The translations under genes were made by a program, and so were the position numbers. 64,000 bases of DNA from JAVKBW01 sp040222995 (GTDB lineage: Bacteria; Pseudomonadota; Alphaproteobacteria; UBA8366; Aestuariispiraceae). The stretch's first letter is position 1. Each line of letters begins with the position of its first letter. Positions 1 through 8,100 of the stretch are shown piece by piece. The stretch is from assembly GCA_040222995.1 (NCBI GenBank), contig JAVKBW010000039.1:62001-126000 (forward strand), in the 5' to 3' direction. The notes under the pieces were generated by a model. The model was not told where the DNA came from. It worked only from the letters and a program-made list of their open reading frames with translations, and did no database searches.

Positions 1-228
1 CCCGCCTATCTGGACGGCTATGCGGCCCTGCCGCTGACCCGCGGGTTGATGGACCACGGCATGTCCCCCGGCGCGGCGATGGCCTTCCTTGTCTCAGGCG
101 GGGTCGTCAGTATCTGGGGCGCAATGGCGATCCTGCCGGTTCTGCGACTGAAACCGTTCACGCTCTATTTACTGCTGGCGGTCGCCGGATCCATGGCCGC
201 GGGCTGGGTCTATGGCGCGATGGTGTGA
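1..228 (+). CDS. Permease, C-terminal fragment (YraQ/UPF0718-like)
   Basis: The reading frame is open from the first base, so only about the last 75 residues are present. They hold a loop with Leu-Pro-Leu, a 'GMSPGAAMAFLVSGG' turn and two hydrophobic segments (roughly residues 27-47 and 53-72) that end just before the stop. In the UPF0718/YraQ permease family this Gly/Pro-rich turn followed by two final membrane spans is the usual C-terminal signature, so an inner-membrane permease is likely; substrates in this family are poorly defined (some members export organoarsenicals). Family assignment is from pattern memory on a fragment only. Confidence 0.6.
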   Translation, partial: PAYLDGYAALPLTRGLMDHGMSPGAAMAFLVSGGVVSIWGAMAILPVLRLKPFTLYLLLAVAGSMAAGWVYGAMV

Positions 229-265
229 TAGACTGGTTTGCGAACCGGACGGAAAGGCCAAGCCC

Positions 266-400
266 ATGACCCGCAGAGACGCAATTCGATTTGCCGCGCT
301 GATCCCGTTGGCCGCCCTGCTGGCCGCGTGCAAGAAGCGTGACGGGGACGAACCCCCGGCGGAGGAGGAAAATTCCATCCTGCGCACCGAAGGGTATTAG
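266..400 (+). CDS. Very small lipoprotein (44 residues)
   Basis: A 44-residue product begins with a basic twin-arginine start (MTRRDAIRF), a short hydrophobic stretch and a lipobox LAAC with Cys21, followed by an acidic, Pro-rich tail. This is the architecture of a processed lipoprotein whose mature part is only about 24 residues. A purine-rich stretch (GGACGGAAAGG) sits a few bases upstream of the ATG. It follows the permease by 37 bp and may be co-transcribed. Small lipoproteins of this shape occur widely in Proteobacteria (LptM is one), but there is no specific match I can name. Confidence 0.6.
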   Translation: MTRRDAIRFAALIPLAALLAACKKRDGDEPPAEEENSILRTEGY

Positions 401-577
401 GACACCCGCCCGGGACCGGTGCGCGCCGAGCCCCGGCATATTCCGCACAGCCAATCCGGGCAAATCCCACTTAACCAAATCTTAGGGGCCGGTGCCTATG
501 ATGGATGGTACAGGGTGCGCCCTGTCGGCCGTGCATCGGAAGGGCGGCCGATCGCCTTTTCACGGGAACGGTGACGG

Positions 578-1201
578 ATGGAAGACTGGGTTGAACCGAC
601 GAAAGATGAGATCGACCAGGTGGCCGGCCTTGTCCGGTCAAACCGTTGGCAGAACGCCTTCAGCCACGGCGTCGATGACATCAGTTTTCTGGATGACGGG
701 TTCGTGTCGGAAATCCCGGCGCACCAGACGATACTGGATTACTGGACCGCACAGAAGGCGACCCGTCCGGACGGTCTTTTCACCGTGAAGATGGTGAACC
801 CGACGGAGATTCCGTCGATCCTGTCGAATGTGATGCTTCTGGACATCGTCGATGACGGGTTCGACGCCAGGTACCGGGTCTACGGCACCGGCATCGTATC
901 GAAGGTCGGCAAGGACTGGAGCGGCAAGCTCGTATCCGAGATGAACCGGTCGGTCCGGTCCAACCAGGCGCTTTTCTATCGCGGCTGCTATCGTGCGGTT
1001 TTCCTGGAAAACAGGGCGATGTTCACAAAGCATCAGGCGATCAGCTGGCTGGACGCGAACACCTGGCAGCGCCTGATCCTTCCGGTCTACACCGAATGCG
1101 GCGGCACGATGGCAAGGTTCCTTGTCTGCAACATCGCAGAGAAGGGCCGCGCGCTCAGCGCCCACGAATGGACGGTCATGAACCAGACCCGCTATGACTA
1201 G
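578..1201 (+). CDS. PAS_5-type sensory protein
   Basis: The 207-residue protein has the pattern of the alphaproteobacterial PAS_5 family: an ILDYW segment near residue 50, then a 'P..IPSILSNVMLLDIVDDGFDARYRVYGTGIV' type core with the conserved Tyr-Arg-x-Tyr-Gly-Thr, then an aromatic 'YR..Y' helix and a final beta strand ending in an Ala-Arg-Phe-Leu-Val-Cys strand. No output domain is fused, so it probably binds a small ligand or a partner. It stands alone between a lipoprotein and an AT-rich gene. A second member of the same family lies at 56134-56607. Ligand unknown. Confidence 0.75.
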   Translation: MEDWVEPTKDEIDQVAGLVRSNRWQNAFSHGVDDISFLDDGFVSEIPAHQTILDYWTAQKATRPDGLFTVKMVNPTEIPSILSNVMLLDIVDDGFDARYRVYGTGIVSKVGKDWSGKLVSEMNRSVRSNQALFYRGCYRAVFLENRAMFTKHQAISWLDANTWQRLILPVYTECGGTMARFLVCNIAEKGRALSAHEWTVMNQTRYD

Positions 1202-1258
1202 CTAGTTAATGCGGGCGAAATGGTAATTCTGTCCTTCAGGCAGTACAGATTTAGAGAC

Positions 1259-2677
1259 TCACATCCGGAATCGGTTTCGCAAAGTCAGGCCAAAAAGGAA
1301 AATTAGGACAACGCCAAGAAGACTCTCTAATACAGATAGCCAGTGGATAATCTCGGGATACTCCGAAGAAGAAAACATTTCATTTAGTGCAACTGAACGA
1401 ATTTCGCGGGTATAAGGAAGAAAGGTAAATATATTAGATAGCGAAAGCCGCATTGATCCCCAAACATCAGGCCTGTCAGCTATTCTATTGAAGACAAAGG
1501 CGAATAGAACAAAGAGGAATAGAAGCCAATAAAATGGCCTAGATGCGCAATAGCCATACCCGGACGAAACCTCGTAGAGGAAATTTGCCACGGCACCAAA
1601 CAAATCGGTTTCGTTACCTCGCTTAGCGCGAAGCTCCATGGCGAAAAAGTTTATCTCCTGTTCATGATCATTCGCGGATTTTGCGATCTCTTTCAGTTTC
1701 CGCACCCTTTCGATAGTGTCTCTCGGGTAGACGTAAAAAAGTGGAAACATCGCTCCAGTGTGAAATGGCCGGAGCGCAATATTTAGCCCTTCTACCGTGT
1801 AACTCGGATTAAAAGCCGCGCCTCGAAAATCTGGCGGACGGGAAAACTTTGAACCATAAAATTCTGCCCCTTCGCTAAACACGCAATGCCGAAAGGACAC
1901 ATCTATCGCATTTCCCGCCTCACCAAGAAAATTGCAATCCACAAATTTTGTGGTTCTCGCAAATTTCGTTCGAGAGAAGGCCACATCATCTTTGAATTTC
2001 GAGGAAGCACATTCTAACTGTAGTTCTAGGCCATTGTTTTCAAATTTCGTTACCCCAAGAAATTCGCAGTTAACTATTGATATTTTGCTCTTCCCTGTAC
2101 CACTAAAACGAAGGTGCGAATCCTGACCTACTTTTGTGTCGCAGATTCCAAGGCCCCGTGTGTCATTTCCGCTAACGTCCAAATCTCCGGCACAATCAAC
2201 CGTTATAATAGTATCCGCAGACTGTTTTGGTATTTTAATAATTGCCGACCCATCAACTTTCCAAATCTCGAATAATGCCTTCTGAACACCATTTTCCAAA
2301 GTCAGAAATAAATCTCCACCAATTTTTCCGATAGAAACGTTAATCTTTTTCTGATCTTGGTTATTAGGACTAAACACAAAATTTCTGATTGTTTCCGTTT
2401 CCGAAAAATCAATATTTCCTATTAGTATACAATCTTTTTCTAAAACCAAGTCTCCATTTACTTTTATTTTTGAGAAGTCTGTACCATGAACAAATCTTCC
2501 GACCAATTTTGTTGATGGGATAAAAGGGAGCGATCTCAGAATTTTTATTGCACCTTCATTGCAATGTTCTGGCATTAGAACCAGATTGTTTCCTGAATTC
2601 TTTTCACACCAAGAAATGTAATCTTGAGGGGAAAGCCCCGATGCTCTTATCAAATCAGCGAATTGGATGTTTGCCAT
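1259..2677 (-). CDS. Pentapeptide-repeat membrane protein, foreign-looking
   Basis: A 472-residue protein when started at the internal ATG that gives MANIQF (AACAGG lies 7 bases upstream; the longer start has no ribosome site). Residues about 200-290 form a run of pentapeptide-like strands with F at every fifth position (for example VAFSRTKFARTTKF and EFYGSKFSRPPDF). Residues 330-352 hold a DHEQEINFFAMELRAKR helix that recurs in membrane pentapeptide proteins. Two membrane segments follow at about 382-399 and 449-465, separated by a loop, and the chain ends with a basic RNRFRM. The pair of helices and intervening loop resembles a two-helix ion channel module. The gene is clearly AT-richer than all neighbours, pointing to transfer. 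Function unknown. Confidence 0.75.
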   Translation of the reverse strand: MANIQFADLIRASGLSPQDYISWCEKNSGNNLVLMPEHCNEGAIKILRSLPFIPSTKLVGRFVHGTDFSKIKVNGDLVLEKDCILIGNIDFSETETIRNFVFSPNNQDQKKINVSIGKIGGDLFLTLENGVQKALFEIWKVDGSAIIKIPKQSADTIITVDCAGDLDVSGNDTRGLGICDTKVGQDSHLRFSGTGKSKISIVNCEFLGVTKFENNGLELQLECASSKFKDDVAFSRTKFARTTKFVDCNFLGEAGNAIDVSFRHCVFSEGAEFYGSKFSRPPDFRGAAFNPSYTVEGLNIALRPFHTGAMFPLFYVYPRDTIERVRKLKEIAKSANDHEQEINFFAMELRAKRGNETDLFGAVANFLYEVSSGYGYCASRPFYWLLFLFVLFAFVFNRIADRPDVWGSMRLSLSNIFTFLPYTREIRSVALNEMFSSSEYPEIIHWLSVLESLLGVVLIFLFGLTLRNRFRM

Positions 2678-2863
2678 GAATCGACCTGTTGAAGGATTGT
2701 AATACTGGAGAACCATATCATAGCGGTTACAGTATATGAATTTTCAATCTTTCGTTGGTCTCTTTTTCAGTTTCATTCAGGCAAACAAGTTTGTCCCCGT
2801 TGCCGGTAGTTCACGACTAACGGACACACATTCTCATTATTTTGATGTGTTGGTGGCGAAACC

Positions 2864-3700
2864 TCAGCCGGTCAGCCGGCCACTGCGGAAATCGTCGACC
2901 GCCTGCATCAATTCATCCCGCGTGTTCATGACGAACGGGCCGTACCGGGCGACGGGTTCGGCGATGGGCTTGCCTTCGCCATAGATGAAGGCCGCGCCGT
3001 CCTGCCCGACCGTCAGCGTCAGGTCCCCGCCGCCGTTGAGTTCCGCCAGCGACGGGGCGGTCACCGTCACATCGCGCCCCAGGTTGTCCGTGCCGATGAC
3101 GGCCCCTTCATAGACGGCGATGAAGGCATTGTGGTCCGCAGGCGCCGTCAGCGGGACGGTGGCACCCGCATCCGCGTCGATGCGGATCAGGCGGATCGGC
3201 GTGCGGGTCCGCGCCGGGCCGCTGGTGCCGTCATAGTCGCCCGCGATGGGGCGGACGGTGAACCCGTCCTTTGCCAGTTCGGGGATCGTGTCCGCCGTGA
3301 TGTCCTGATAACCGGCGGGTGCCATCTTGTCGTGGGACGGCAGGTTCACCCACAGCTGAAACCCGCGCATGCGGCCTTCGATCTGTTCCGGCATTTCCGA
3401 ATGGATGATCCCGCGCCCGGCGGTCATCCACTGCACATCGCCGGGGCCGATGATCCCTTCGCCGCCGGTCGAATCGCGGTGACGCAGGCGCCCGTCCAGC
3501 ATCAGCGTCACGGTTTCGAACCCGCGGTGCGGATGGTCCGGGAAGCCGCCGATATAGGCGTCCGGGTCGTCATTGTCGAACCGGTCCAGCATCAGGAACG
3601 GGTCGATCATGTCGCATTGGGGCGTGCCGATCATGCGCGTCAGGCGCACGCCGTCCCCGTCGGAAGTTTCCATGCCCAGAATGGTGCGGGTGATGTGCAT
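2864..3700 (-). CDS. Pirin family protein
   Basis: 278 residues with the bicupin pirin fold. The N-terminal cupin carries the metal ligands His56-x-His58 (in FPDHPHRGFET) and His100-x-Glu102 (GIIHSEMPE), and the 'WMTAGRGIIHSE' signature is intact. Family members bind iron or other metals; some (YhhW) have quercetin 2,3-dioxygenase activity, others act as redox regulators, so a precise role is not assignable. The C-terminal half holds the second, degenerate cupin ending in 'EPVARYGPFVMNTRDEL', which is typical. It is a stand-alone gene with about 50 bp to the divergent gene at 3752. Confidence 0.9.
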   Translation of the reverse strand: MHITRTILGMETSDGDGVRLTRMIGTPQCDMIDPFLMLDRFDNDDPDAYIGGFPDHPHRGFETVTLMLDGRLRHRDSTGGEGIIGPGDVQWMTAGRGIIHSEMPEQIEGRMRGFQLWVNLPSHDKMAPAGYQDITADTIPELAKDGFTVRPIAGDYDGTSGPARTRTPIRLIRIDADAGATVPLTAPADHNAFIAVYEGAVIGTDNLGRDVTVTAPSLAELNGGGDLTLTVGQDGAAFIYGEGKPIAEPVARYGPFVMNTRDELMQAVDDFRSGRLTG

Positions 3701-3751
3701 TGCCGTGTCGCCTTTGATTAATTCCCCGGGGTCATTGCCCCGTCATAATCC

Positions 3752-4528
3752 ATGAATATAAGGTCCGGTCGGGCCGAAGCCAGCGCATTCAGGGGAAACG
3801 GACTGTTGCCGCCGCAGGATACAATCAACATCACTTTTCGATGCCCGCCCGAATGGGAAGACATCCTGCCGAAACCCGTGGCCGGACGCGACGCCCTGCC
3901 GGACTGGCTGAAGGCGATGCCGGCGACCGCCTTTTCCGGCGCGCTGGACCTAAACGTGCGCACGGTAAAGCAATGCCCGCCCTTCATCGATGCCATGGGC
4001 GGGGGCTGGGTCATGCCGCTTCTGTGCGATGTGACGGTGGGTGCCGGGCTGACATTCGAATGGGACTGGGACCTGCCGCCGGCGACGCTGGACCGGCTGA
4101 CGCGGTCCCCCATCTCCACCCATGTGTCGGCACAGATCCAGGGCGCGCCGTTCGCCGAACCGGGCCTGTCCGCCATCAAGTTCAACAACGCCTGGACGAT
4201 TGAGGTGCCGGACGGCTGGTCGGTTCTGGTGACGCACCCGGCGAACCGCGATGACCTGCCCTTCCGGACGCTGTCGGGCCTGGTCGATTGCGACGCGTTC
4301 AGCCACGGGTTCGTGCATTTCCCGGCGCTGTGGACCGACCCGGACTGGACCGGGACCCTGACGGCGGGAACGCCCGTCGCCCAGATCTGGCCCGTGCCGC
4401 GCGGCAGCACCGCCGCGTTTGAAACACTGACGGGCGACCACGCGGCAAAGGTCGAAGAAACGCTGGACCTGATCGGCGACGAACGCGGCGGATACCGCAA
4501 GAATTTCCGGGCCCGGCCCGACGGATAG
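3752..4528 (+). CDS. Conserved hypothetical protein (DUF6065-like, tentative)
   Basis: 258 residues, no signal peptide or membrane segment. Visible landmarks are FRCPPEW near residue 30, LPDWLKAMP at about 48-56, TVKQCPPFIDAM, and a later 'IKFNNAWTIEVPDGWSVLVTHP' stretch, then 'VDCDAFSHGFVHFP' and 'GTPVAQIWPVPR'. The order KxCPPF - N-x-W-x-I - P-x-G-x-S - D-x-D - NFP/HFP - GTP is one I associate with DUF6065, found in bacteria and cyanophages; no biochemical role is known to me. The ATG lacks a good ribosome site; a TTG near 3806 behind GGGAAACGGA is an alternative start. Confidence 0.7.
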   Translation: MNIRSGRAEASAFRGNGLLPPQDTINITFRCPPEWEDILPKPVAGRDALPDWLKAMPATAFSGALDLNVRTVKQCPPFIDAMGGGWVMPLLCDVTVGAGLTFEWDWDLPPATLDRLTRSPISTHVSAQIQGAPFAEPGLSAIKFNNAWTIEVPDGWSVLVTHPANRDDLPFRTLSGLVDCDAFSHGFVHFPALWTDPDWTGTLTAGTPVAQIWPVPRGSTAAFETLTGDHAAKVEETLDLIGDERGGYRKNFRARPDG

Positions 4529-4531
4529 GGG

Positions 4532-4957
4532 TCAGGCCGGCACCGCGTCTTCGGCATATTGCGCCAGGAATTCGGCCGAAGGCGGGATCGGTTTGATGAC
4601 GTCGATCAGCACGCCGTTCGGGTCCTGCGTGATGAAGTGACGCTGGCCGAACGGTTCGTCCCGCAATGCCAGCAGGATCGGCAGGCCGCCCCGTTCCGCC
4701 ATTTCATATTCGCGGTCCACGTCTTCCACTTCGAAATTCAGGATCAGGCCCGCCGTGCGCCCGCGCCCCGCCGCGGGGATCGTCTCGTGCGTGCCGTTCA
4801 GGATCGCCAGATTGACACTTTCATCCTCCGCCGATTGCAGATGGACGTACCAGTCCGCCTCGAACGCGGGGCGGAACCGGAAATGGTCCTGATAGAACCG
4901 CGACGTCCCTGTCACATCGTCGGTCAGGATCACGGGATAATATTGGGTGCAGCGCAT
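4532..4957 (-). CDS. VOC (glyoxalase/bleomycin-resistance) family protein
   Basis: 141 residues starting at MRCTQYYPV, placed by AAAGGAC upstream. It is a single vicinal-oxygen-chelate domain: two beta-alpha-beta-beta-beta units with 'FYQDHFRF' after the first helix, 'LILNFEVEDVDREYEMAERGG' opening the second unit and 'GQRHFITQDPNGVLIDVIKP' at the end, where the conserved Glu of the family is replaced by Asp. Substrate cannot be read from sequence. It diverges from the TetR gene at 5044, and both start regions carry copies of one operator, so the TetR protein almost certainly controls it. Confidence 0.85.
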   Translation of the reverse strand: MRCTQYYPVILTDDVTGTSRFYQDHFRFRPAFEADWYVHLQSAEDESVNLAILNGTHETIPAAGRGRTAGLILNFEVEDVDREYEMAERGGLPILLALRDEPFGQRHFITQDPNGVLIDVIKPIPPSAEFLAQYAEDAVPA

Positions 4958-4995
4958 GACTGATGTCCTTTCTCGCTTGCCGGGCTTCATAAATA

Positions 4996-5014
4996 TACAT
5001 ACAGTTTGTATGTA
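4996..5014. promoter_or_regulatory. TetR operator copy 1
   Basis: Perfect inverted repeat TACATACA-GTT-TGTATGTA (8-bp arms, 3-bp centre), upstream of the VOC gene in the VOC/TetR divergent region. A second, imperfect copy begins exactly 30 bp further on. Palindromes of this size between a divergent TetR gene and its neighbour are the usual autoregulatory operators. Confidence 0.75.
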
Positions 5015-5025
5015 AATGAACCATA

Positions 5026-5044
5026 AACATACAGGCTGCATGTA
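5026..5044. promoter_or_regulatory. TetR operator copy 2, overlapping the tetR start
   Basis: AACATACAGGCTGCATGTA matches copy 1 at 15 of 19 positions and contains the CATACA...TGTATG arms (the right arm running to 5046). It ends on the first base of the tetR ATG, so repressor bound here would also block its own transcription or translation start. The 30-bp offset from copy 1 places both on the same face of the helix. Confidence 0.65.
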
Positions 5045-5667
5045 TGCAACAGGAAAATCACCCCTCCCCTTCATCCTCGGACCCCACGCCCCGGCGGCGG
5101 TCCAATCGCGACCGGTCGGAAGAAACCCGCACCCGCCTGATAGACGCGGCGCGGGCGCTGTTTGTCGACCAGGGTTATGCGGAAACCGGCACGCCCGACA
5201 TCGTCAAACGGGCGGATGTGACGCGCGGCGCGCTGTACCATCATTTCACGGACAAGGCGGACCTGTTCCGCGCGGTGGTGACACGCGAGGCCGAAGCCGT
5301 CGCCGCGGACATCGACGCATCCACCGGGGAGGAGGAGAACGTGATCGTCGCCCTGTCGAAAGGGGCGGAAGCCTACTTCACCGCGATGCGGCGGCCCGGT
5401 CGGTGCCGCCTGCTGCTGATCGACGGGCCGGCCGTTCTGGGACTGGACGAAATGGCGCGGATCGACCGGGAAACCGGCGGCGGCAGCCTGCGCGACGGCC
5501 TGGCGGCGGCGGCCGATATCCTGGACCGGCCGGACCTTCCCATCGACGCGCTGGCGGACACGCTTTCGGCCGCGTTCGACCGGGCGGCGCTGGCAATTGC
5601 CGACGGGGCCGACCCGGACCCGTATGTCCGCGCGACGCAGGCGATGCTGCTGGGGATCTTCGAATAG
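5044..5667 (+). CDS. TetR/AcrR family transcriptional regulator
   Basis: 207 residues. After a basic, Ser/Pro-rich N-terminus, residues 25-75 form the TetR DNA-binding domain: 'TRTRLIDAARALFVDQGY', the helix-turn-helix 'TPDIVKRADVTRGALYHHF' and the closing 'KADLFRAVV'. The rest is the helical ligand-binding dimer domain, containing 'AYFTAMRRPGRCRLLLIDGPAVLG', a pattern common in the YcdC/TetR_C subfamilies. It is divergent from the VOC gene; two palindromic sites lie between them and one covers this start codon, which indicates autorepression. The effector is unknown, plausibly a toxic metabolite handled by the VOC protein. Confidence 0.9.
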   Translation: MQQENHPSPSSSDPTPRRRSNRDRSEETRTRLIDAARALFVDQGYAETGTPDIVKRADVTRGALYHHFTDKADLFRAVVTREAEAVAADIDASTGEEENVIVALSKGAEAYFTAMRRPGRCRLLLIDGPAVLGLDEMARIDRETGGGSLRDGLAAAADILDRPDLPIDALADTLSAAFDRAALAIADGADPDPYVRATQAMLLGIFE

Positions 5668-5679
5668 CCGGCGAAACCT

Positions 5680-7479
5680 CTAATTCCGCGGGTCCGGCAG
5701 GGTGAAGGCAACGGTCGTGCCTTCGCCCACCGCGCTGGTGATCCGGAAATCCCCTTCATGCAGGGTCACCAGCGAGCGCGCGATCGACAGGCCCAGACCC
5801 CAGCCTTCGTGCGCCCGGTGGGGGTCCGTCTCACCGCGGATGAAGGGTTCCAGCACATCATGCAGCCGGTCTGCGGGGATGCCCTTTCCGGTATCGATCA
5901 CACGGATTTCGGTCGCGCCATCGACCGCCGATGCTTCGATCCGGATCGACCCGCCGGACGGCGTGTATTTCACCGAATTCGAAAGTAGGTTCAAAAGGAC
6001 CTGCTGGACCGCGCGCCTGTCGCCGAACGCCTGCGGCAGTTGAACCGGAATGGCGGTCGTGATGGTCAGGCCCGACTCGTCCGCGCGATGCTTCAGCATG
6101 GCGACACAGTCGCCCACCGCGCCGGCCAGGTCGAACTTCTCCAGCGTCAGGGACTTCTTGCCTTCTTCGATTTCGGCGACATCCAGGATGTCTTCCACCA
6201 GCGACAGAAGCATTTTGCCACTGGAATGGATATAGCCGGCATATTCCCGATACACGCCTTTGCCGGGCGGGCCGAACATCCGTTGCTGGATCGCCTCGGA
6301 GAAGCCCAGGATCGCATTCAGCGGCGTGCGCAATTCATGACTCATCGCGGCCAGGAAACGGGATTTTGCCCGGTCCGCCTCCCGCGCCTCGCGAAGCGCC
6401 TCGTCCCGGGCACGTTCGGCGGCAACGCGTTCCGTCAGGTCCACGACGTTTACGGGAATGGCGGCGAATTCGGACGGGTCATTCGGAATTGGCATGGAAA
6501 CGATGACGGACAAAACTGCCCCATCCAGCCGGTTATGTTCGGTTTCAACCGCCACCCGTTCGGCCCGGTCCCAGATCGCGCACAACTGTTCCACAAAAAC
6601 GCGTCTGCCGTCGGGACCGAAGACGCGGCCGCGCGCGCGGATCAGCGCATCCTTTGAATCCGCACCATAGAGCAACAGGCAGGCCTGATTCATGTGGGAA
6701 ATGGACACCTGGCGCGCCAGCTTTTCCTGTACCTCCGGGTTCTGACCCAGATAGACCCGAAGATCCCGGACACCGGACTTCCGGATCGTGTTCAGCGTGT
6801 CCAGGACGGCGCGGAAATCCGCGATCCAATACGCCCCGGTCGAACTTTCGAACAGGCGCTCAAACAGCGACTGGCTGTCCTGTTTTTCCCGCTCCAGCCG
6901 CTGACGCCGGTCCTCGCGCGCCAGAAGCAGCCCGCCGACGAAAATACCGGTAAAGATCGCACTGCCCCAGGGTACGATCATCCGCTTCATCAGATCCAGG
7001 CCGAACCAGAAATCCCCGACCAGAAGAAAGCCGGGCGCGGTTAACAGCACCGCCAGAAAGGCACCGATCGCCAGCCGGACCGCATCCGTCTTGTACCAGC
7101 GCATATAGTAAAGACCGCCACCGACTATCGCCGACAGGGTCAGCCCGAACACGCCCGCCAGCGCACCGGCGCCGCCAAGATAGGTCCTGTAAACGCCGGC
7201 CATCACACCGCCGATTACCGCGGCCCAGGGACCGCCGAAGGCCCCGCACAGCACGATGATGGCGTTCCGCTGGTCGACAATCACACCTTCGGCTACGGGA
7301 ATTTTGACATACATGGACCCGATCGCGACCAGCCCGAAAAACAGTCCCAGGACCAGCTGGCGGCTGGCACTCTTCCAAGGTCTTAGCAGATCGATCAGAT
7401 AGGAATAGCCGACAATCAGAACAACAAAGATGGAAATGTTGTTCAGCAGCAACAGGAAAACGTCGAAGTTCCCGCCCAT
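5680..7479 (-). CDS. Membrane sensor histidine kinase with LytS-like 5TMR domain
   Basis: 599 residues. Residues about 10-190 contain several membrane helices of the 5TM-5TMR_LYT type, marked by 'GVIVDQRNAIIVLCGAFGGPWAAVIGG' and 'GVYRTYLGG'. A PAS-like region follows (about 205-345), then a short coiled coil, the HisKA box with phospho-accepting His381 (MSHELRTPLN), and a HATPase_c domain with an N box ('LLSNSVKYT'), 'DTGKGIP' and 'GWGLGLSIA'. There is no fused receiver and no response regulator gene nearby, so its partner is elsewhere. LytS-type sensors respond to cell-wall or pyruvate-like signals in other bacteria; here the stimulus is unknown. Confidence 0.9.
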   Translation of the reverse strand: MGGNFDVFLLLLNNISIFVVLIVGYSYLIDLLRPWKSASRQLVLGLFFGLVAIGSMYVKIPVAEGVIVDQRNAIIVLCGAFGGPWAAVIGGVMAGVYRTYLGGAGALAGVFGLTLSAIVGGGLYYMRWYKTDAVRLAIGAFLAVLLTAPGFLLVGDFWFGLDLMKRMIVPWGSAIFTGIFVGGLLLAREDRRQRLEREKQDSQSLFERLFESSTGAYWIADFRAVLDTLNTIRKSGVRDLRVYLGQNPEVQEKLARQVSISHMNQACLLLYGADSKDALIRARGRVFGPDGRRVFVEQLCAIWDRAERVAVETEHNRLDGAVLSVIVSMPIPNDPSEFAAIPVNVVDLTERVAAERARDEALREAREADRAKSRFLAAMSHELRTPLNAILGFSEAIQQRMFGPPGKGVYREYAGYIHSSGKMLLSLVEDILDVAEIEEGKKSLTLEKFDLAGAVGDCVAMLKHRADESGLTITTAIPVQLPQAFGDRRAVQQVLLNLLSNSVKYTPSGGSIRIEASAVDGATEIRVIDTGKGIPADRLHDVLEPFIRGETDPHRAHEGWGLGLSIARSLVTLHEGDFRITSAVGEGTTVAFTLPDPRN

Positions 7480-7602
7480 GCGTTATAGCCCCGGCCTTTT
7501 CTATGCCAAGTTCCCACCTCGCCAAGGATGATACACAAGTATTGGAGCAAGTACCATGCGAGCAGCGTGCGACCTTTGGTCTGGCCCGCAGGCATTATGG
7601 CG

Positions 7603-8097
7603 CTAACCGCCCTCAAAAAGAGTAAGGCGGCCCTTCGAACGCCGGGTTCGTGCCTTCAGAACGGCGGGCTTCAGGGCCGGATCCGACCGAATCAGATCAT
7701 TGGAAAGGCGGTCCGCGTCATCCAGCCTGCCGCATTCCAGAAGCGCGCGCAGCCACAAAAGGCGATCTTCCGCCCCCGCAGCACCGCCCCGGTCCAGCCG
7801 TGCCAGCAGCCTTTCGGCCGACGGCCATTCCCCCGTCTGAAAATGAAGCCGCGCGCGTTCCGCCGCCGCACCCGGATAGGCCGCGTCCGCCCGCAAGGCG
7901 CGGTCCAGCCAATAGGCCGCATCCGACGGCCGACCCGTGCGATTCAGGAAAATGGCATAGTTGAAAGCGGCCTGAGGACCGGCGCCCCTGGACGAAGCGA
8001 CCTTCTTGAACAGACGGTCCGCCTTGTCTGAATCCCCGGACTGATACGCGGCGACGGCATCGCGCAATTGCGCGGCGATCCGGTCCGCCGCGACCAT
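7603..8097 (-). CDS. TPR-repeat protein downstream of secA
   Basis: A 164-residue cytoplasmic helical protein with three to four tetratricopeptide-type units (AVAAYQSGDSDKADRLFKK; QAAFNYAIFLNRTGRPSDAAYWLDRAL; AERARLHFQTGEWPSAERLL; LWLRALLECGRLDDADRL). The start ATG follows a GTG that itself abuts the secA stop (TGA-GTG-ATG), so it is translationally coupled to secA or close to it. TPR proteins are interaction scaffolds; the secA linkage makes an envelope or export role possible but unproven. No signal peptide seen. Confidence 0.75.
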   Translation of the reverse strand: MVAADRIAAQLRDAVAAYQSGDSDKADRLFKKVASSRGAGPQAAFNYAIFLNRTGRPSDAAYWLDRALRADAAYPGAAAERARLHFQTGEWPSAERLLARLDRGGAAGAEDRLLWLRALLECGRLDDADRLSNDLIRSDPALKPAVLKARTRRSKGRLTLFEGG

Positions 8098-8100
8098 CAC

